From Desertivirga xinjiangensis (GTDB lineage Bacteria > Bacteroidota > Bacteroidia > Sphingobacteriales > Sphingobacteriaceae): a DNA stretch of 64,000 bases. The position numbers and the translations under genes were made by a program. Each line of letters begins with the position of its first letter. The stretch's first letter is position 1. Under the pieces are notes generated by a model. The model was given only the letters and a program-made list of their open reading frames with translations, was not told where the DNA came from and made no database searches. The DNA is taken from positions 1 through 64,000 of the forward strand of contig NZ_JAFMZP010000009.1 in NCBI RefSeq assembly GCF_024436435.1, read 5' to 3'. This document shows positions 60,436 to 64,000 of the stretch, piece by piece.

Positions 60436-61692
60436 ATGAAAATTGGAATTATAGGACTCGGCGATATGGGCTCAATTTACGCCCGTAAATGGTCCAGCAA
60501 AGGGTATTCTGTGATTGGATGCGATTTGCCGGAACGTTTTGACCTTTTAAGAAATGCATTTCAGGGAACTTCTGTTACTATTCTGGAAAATGCTAAATCT
60601 GTTGCCCGTCAGGCCGATTTTTTATTATATGCCGTTGAAGCTGCAAAGATCAGCGAGGTGGTAGCTGCTACGGCCGATTCTGTGAAATATGGCGCCATAA
60701 TATCTGGTCAAACTTCGGTGAAGACCCCGGAAATAGAAGCATTTGAAACCTTTCTGCCGGCAGATGTACACATTTTTACCTGCCATTCTCTGCACGGACC
60801 GGCCTTCGGTACCGAAGGTCAGAAGCTCGTGATTGTTCCGCACCGAATTGATCAGGCTCATTATGAAAAGACCCTGAAGTTGTACCAGGATCTCGAGTCT
60901 GAGATAATTGAAGTGGATAGCTATCAGCAGCACGATCAGATTATGGCCGATACCCAGGCTGTGACGCATATGGGATTTGAAAGTATGGGCACAGCATGGA
61001 AGAACGCCGGATTTTATCCATGGGACCATGGCGCTTATTCAACCGGTATCGATAATGTGAAGATTCTGACCACCTTGCGGATATTCAGTTATAAGGCGCA
61101 CGTTTATGCGGGCCTCGCTATCCTTAATCCCTTTGCGCGTAAGCAGGTTCGTCAATATGCAAAGTCTGAATCCGAGTTGTTTAAGATGATGATCTGTGAG
61201 CAGGAAGATCTTTTCAGAAAGCGGATACATGCTGCAAAAGAGTTTGTTTTCCACGGGGAACGTGAGTTCATCACCCTTGATAAAGAGGTGATGGGTGACT
61301 TTAAAATGGCCACAGAGACTGATCCCGATCGCCCGAATTCTCACCTCAGCCTTCTTGCCATGGTGGATGCGTGGTTTCAGATGAAGGTTAATCCTTATGA
61401 AAACATGATCTGCCAAACACCTCCTTTTCGCCTTCGGTTGGGTATCGCAGAATACCTTTATAAAAATGAGGACTTACTGGAACAAACTATACAAACCGCG
61501 TTATATGACAAAAGCATAAGGGCCGATGATCTGGAATTCCATTCGGCCGTGAGGGAGTGGGCCTCTATTATCGAGTATGGCGATATGGACGGCTACTTAG
61601 CCCACTTTAACCAGGTAAAAGACTTTTTTGCCGACCGCCTGCAGGAAGGCGCCCGCCAGAGTTCACGGTTAATCGAAAAGCTAACGAAGTAG
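60436..61692 (+). CDS. Prephenate dehydrogenase, fungal Tyr1-like
   Basis: A 418-residue NAD(P)-dependent enzyme converting prephenate to 4-hydroxyphenylpyruvate for tyrosine. The Rossmann motif GLGDMG (7-12) and blocks SGQTSVKTPEIEAFE, HSLHGPAFGTEGQ, DTQAVTH and PNSHLSLLAMVDAWFQ extend through the whole length. From memory these match yeast Tyr1 far better than the usual bacterial TyrA of about 280 residues. It is not in an aromatic-amino-acid operon here. Function is inferred from similarity; NADP preference, as in yeast, is likely but unproved. Confidence 0.85.
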   Translation: MKIGIIGLGDMGSIYARKWSSKGYSVIGCDLPERFDLLRNAFQGTSVTILENAKSVARQADFLLYAVEAAKISEVVAATADSVKYGAIISGQTSVKTPEIEAFETFLPADVHIFTCHSLHGPAFGTEGQKLVIVPHRIDQAHYEKTLKLYQDLESEIIEVDSYQQHDQIMADTQAVTHMGFESMGTAWKNAGFYPWDHGAYSTGIDNVKILTTLRIFSYKAHVYAGLAILNPFARKQVRQYAKSESELFKMMICEQEDLFRKRIHAAKEFVFHGEREFITLDKEVMGDFKMATETDPDRPNSHLSLLAMVDAWFQMKVNPYENMICQTPPFRLRLGIAEYLYKNEDLLEQTIQTALYDKSIRADDLEFHSAVREWASIIEYGDMDGYLAHFNQVKDFFADRLQEGARQSSRLIEKLTK

Positions 61693-61993
61693 GATGAGAC
61701 ACCCTGTTAAAGAATCTGTAAACTAAGCCCAGTCCAGCCGCACCTCAAGCCCACTTTAACCGCACCTTGACCGCTCGTTTTGGATTAAACTGCGTTTTAA
61801 CTGCGCTTTGCTTGCCTCTAATTTAGGCCTAATTGCGGGCCGCTTCGGCTAGGCTTTATTATCTCTGATGGTGCTTTCAAGCACGCGTCACGCATCCGCC
61901 TGCAGTCAATTCTGCTGGCGCACGTGCGACGCGTGTGCATAAACATTCATCCAATAGCCAATCCTTATTACGGCTGATAGTGTAAAGCTAGCC
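61693..61993. other. Intergenic region with palindromic repeat, copy 3
   Basis: About 300 bases between convergent genes. A small GTGCT/AGCAC hairpin lies at 61871-61884, the GC-rich palindromic element at 61881-61938. No T-run terminator and no gene are seen. The stretch 61735-61870 is compositionally patchy (ACCGC- and GCTT-rich) without a recognisable feature. Confidence 0.55.
61881..61938. repeat. GC-rich palindromic intergenic repeat, copy 3
   Basis: The outer arms GCACGCGTC (61881-61889) and GACGCGTGTGC (61928-61938) and the inner arms around GCCTGCAG and CTGCTGGC form an imperfect long hairpin. Read on the minus strand it begins GCACACGCG and contains CGCCAGCAG, as in copy 1, so it belongs to the same family in inverted orientation. 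Confidence 0.6.
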
Positions 61994-63592
61994 CTATACC
62001 ACGGGTCCATCCTTACTCAGATCATCATAACCTACACTTTGATATTTGACAAAGTTTGCGATGAATTTAGCCGCCAGGCTTTGGGCTTTTTCTGTATAAG
62101 CCACCTTATCCTTCCAGGTATTGATAGGGTTCAACAAGATTGCAGGCACTTCAGGACAAGCTTCCGGAATCTCCGTCTTGAAGATGGGATGTGGATAAAA
62201 GTTAATATTGTCAAGCTTGTTTTCCAGCACTGCTTTTATCATAGACCGGGTATAAGTTAGCTTTATCCTTTCTCCTGTACCATAGGCTCCACCAGTCCAG
62301 CCAGTGTTGATCAACCAAACCTTCACCTTATTTTTCTCTATTTTTTCACCAAGCATTTCAGCATAGGTTACAGGGTGGAGCGGTAAAAAAGGCGCACCAA
62401 AGCAAGTGCTGAAGGTAGATACAGGTTCTGTTATGCCTGCTTCTGTTCCGGCGATCTTAGCCGTATATCCGCTGAGGAAATGATACATTGCCTGCCTGGC
62501 TGATAATCTTGAAATTGGCGGAAGTACTCCATATGCATCGCAGGTAAGGAAGAAAATGTTTTTTGGGTTATTACCAATGGATGGTTCTATTGCATTAGAA
62601 ATATAATCCAGGGGATAACTTACCCGGGTGTTTTCTGTGATTTCTTTGCTTGCGAAGTTAATTTCATCACTGTCTTTTACAAAGACGGTATTTTCAACGA
62701 GAGCTCCACTTCTGATAGCATTAAAGATCTGCGGTTCCTTTTCTTTGCTTAGGTCAATGCATTTGGCATAACATCCGCCTTCAAAATTGAAAATATTCTC
62801 GTCGCTCCAGCCATGTTCATCATCGCCAATTAATTTACGATCGGGATCCGCACTTAAAGTAGTCTTTCCGGTTCCACTTAGACCAAAGAAAAGTGCGGTA
62901 GTTCCGTCTTCTCCCATATTGGCGCTGCAATGCATACTCAGGATCTTTTTCTCGAAAGGCAGAGTAAAGTTGAGAACAGTAAACATGCCTTTCTTCATTT
63001 CACCCGTATATGCTGTACCGCCAATCAAGATGATCTTTTTAGAAAAGTTAATGATGGAGAAGTTTTCAGACCGGGTGTCATCCGTTTCCGGATCTGCTTT
63101 AAAGGACGGCGCCTGTATTATTGTCCATTCGGGTTTGAAGTCGGTCAACTCCTCTTCTTTTGGTCGTATGAACATATTGAAGCAGAATAAGTTGGCCCAG
63201 GGAGTGTCGTTTATTACTCTTACATTAACTTTGTTCTTTTGCCCGGCACATACCGATGCATCCCTCACCCAGATCTGTTTGTCTTTGAGATGTTTAGTGA
63301 TCTTTGTATAAAGCGAGTCAAAATACTTCGCTTCGATAGGGATATTAAAATCATTCCAGTGAACAGATGCATTTGTAAGCATATCATTCACTATAAATTT
63401 ATCCTTAGGAGAGCGCCCGGTAAATCTTCCGGTGTTGACCACAAGGGCGCCGGTATCATTGAGTTGAGCCTGGTTTAATTCAAGGCTTTGCTGAATAAGG
63501 CTTTCCGGGCTTAACTGATAATGGATTTCGCTTTCAGATTCGATATTCAGATAACTAAGATCCGGGATATTGCAGATGATAGAATTAGTCAT
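61994..63592 (-). CDS. pckA: Phosphoenolpyruvate carboxykinase (ATP)
   Basis: A 532-residue gluconeogenic enzyme converting oxaloacetate and ATP to PEP. The kinase-1a motif GLSGTGKTTLS, kinase-2 LIGDDEHGW, the active-site TGRSPKDKF and the GGTAYTGEMKKGMF lysine and metal region are all present. The adenine-binding block NTGWTGGAYGTG is intact. ATG 63592 is used; TTG 63613 is in frame. It stands alone on the minus strand. Confidence 0.96.
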   Translation of the reverse strand: MTNSIICNIPDLSYLNIESESEIHYQLSPESLIQQSLELNQAQLNDTGALVVNTGRFTGRSPKDKFIVNDMLTNASVHWNDFNIPIEAKYFDSLYTKITKHLKDKQIWVRDASVCAGQKNKVNVRVINDTPWANLFCFNMFIRPKEEELTDFKPEWTIIQAPSFKADPETDDTRSENFSIINFSKKIILIGGTAYTGEMKKGMFTVLNFTLPFEKKILSMHCSANMGEDGTTALFFGLSGTGKTTLSADPDRKLIGDDEHGWSDENIFNFEGGCYAKCIDLSKEKEPQIFNAIRSGALVENTVFVKDSDEINFASKEITENTRVSYPLDYISNAIEPSIGNNPKNIFFLTCDAYGVLPPISRLSARQAMYHFLSGYTAKIAGTEAGITEPVSTFSTCFGAPFLPLHPVTYAEMLGEKIEKNKVKVWLINTGWTGGAYGTGERIKLTYTRSMIKAVLENKLDNINFYPHPIFKTEIPEACPEVPAILLNPINTWKDKVAYTEKAQSLAAKFIANFVKYQSVGYDDLSKDGPVV

Positions 63593-63693
63593 GATTTTGG
63601 GCTTTATAGGCAATAGTCTTCCAATGACAATTTTGCCTTAGTTTTTTAATAAATAATGGGGAAAACCGGATCACGGAGATCCAGTGCTTTATT

Positions 63694-64000
63694 TTACTGG
63701 GAAATCTTTATTGTTGTATTCTCTTTAAAATACTTCATAATTACATCAGCGAAGGCTGCGGCAAATACAGGTCTTCCGGCAGGATCGCGCACGCCCTTGT
63801 AATTGCTTTCAATTTGCCATCCAAAAACATCAGGGTACTGCTCAGAAGTATATCTTCGGGTGTTATAGCCACCGTTAAAGTACTTCTCTCCATCTTCAAG
63901 TTCAGGTGTTTGTTTGCTTGGAATGGCAGGGGTGCCTTCTTTGCTGATCAAAGTGCCGAATGCATTTTTGCCGATCATTAGGTCTTTAAAATCAGTCTTC
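63694..64000 (-). CDS. Partial gene; C-terminal part of an unassigned enzyme
   Basis: The reading frame is open through the right window edge, so only about the last 102 codons are seen. The segment contains YPDVFGWQIESNYKGVRD and a final helix, with a QIE-then-VRD pattern resembling the C-terminus of N-formylglutamate-amidohydrolase-like proteins, a guess only. An internal ATG at 63978 exists, but the frame continues upstream without a stop, so the start probably lies outside the window. It is on the same strand as pckA, about 100 bp before it. Confidence 0.6.
   Translation of the reverse strand, partial: KTDFKDLMIGKNAFGTLISKEGTPAIPSKQTPELEDGEKYFNGGYNTRRYTSEQYPDVFGWQIESNYKGVRDPAGRPVFAAAFADVIMKYFKENTTIKISQ

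Noticed and set aside
62787-63311. Long plus-strand frame (174 codons) opposite pckA
   Set aside because: pckA is intact with all motifs; the opposite frame has no recognisable domain and is a shadow.

Overview
The window is a stretch of chromosome from a member of the Bacteroidota, most likely the Sphingobacteriaceae (Pedobacter/Mucilaginibacter relatives). This rests on family content (DUF4290, DUF4112, a LuxC-type acyl-CoA reductase beside a 4Fe-4S ferredoxin, the rpsL-rpsG-fusA-rpsJ order, PL10 pectate lyase, short AMP nucleosidase), on several promoters fitting the Bacteroidota -33 TTTG / -7 TAnnTTTG consensus, and on the scarcity of strong Shine-Dalgarno sequences. It is mostly core genome. 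No insertion sequence, prophage, CRISPR array or rRNA operon was found; there is one tRNA.

Layout. 1-3.6 kb: a DEDDh exonuclease, a CvpA-CAP fusion protein, a DUF4112 protein, a membrane Rieske protein and a small orphan. 4-10 kb: a giant CheB-CheR-multi-PAS histidine kinase followed by a lone receiver. 10-13 kb: SIMPL protein, exported Gfo/Idh/MocA oxidoreductase and a transglutaminase-like exported protein. 13.3-17.7 kb: ileS-dksA-like-lspA operon. 18-19.4 kb: small membrane protein, dgkA, recO and a second lone receiver. 19.9-24.2 kb: acyl-CoA reductase, a small protein, ftsE, grpE and dnaJ on the minus strand, with a ferredoxin diverging from them. 24.3-32.1 kb: two ferritin-like stress proteins diverging from a CHASE3 hybrid kinase-CheR-CheB-hybrid kinase operon. 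32.3-35.8 kb: tRNA-Leu, tig, clpP, clpX. 35.9-42.2 kb: AMP nucleosidase, cysM, murA, DUF4290, serS, rsmI. 42.3-45.8 kb: str operon ending in rpsJ. 46-51.4 kb: secreted protein, pectate lyase, HRDC helicase, DoxX, 2OG oxygenase. 51.6-55.8 kb: siroheme sulfite/nitrite reductase, a siroheme synthase-TauE fusion and an Rrf2 regulator. 55.8-64 kb: aldo/keto reductase, lnt, coiled-coil membrane protein, alkaline-phosphatase-fold enzyme, a fungal-type prephenate dehydrogenase, pckA and a partial gene.

How genes work together. Two signalling loci combine CheB and CheR with histidine kinases but contain no chemoreceptor, CheW, CheA or flagellar gene. The coiled coils of the large kinases carry repeated Glu-Glu heptads resembling receptor methylation sites, so the kinases themselves may be the methyl acceptors (inference). 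The second locus is transcribed divergently from ferritin-like stress proteins. The sulfur locus links siroheme production, the siroheme enzyme, a predicted sulfite/anion exporter and an Fe-S-type regulator. The tig-clpP-clpX and grpE-dnaJ groups handle protein folding and turnover.

Most notable residue-level features: IleRS with a GIHH active-site signature in place of HIGH (linked to mupirocin hyper-resistance), MurA with Asp in place of the fosfomycin-target Cys, ClpX with Ala in place of the first Walker A glycine, and a prephenate dehydrogenase resembling fungal Tyr1. Three copies of a GC-rich palindromic repeat family lie between genes.
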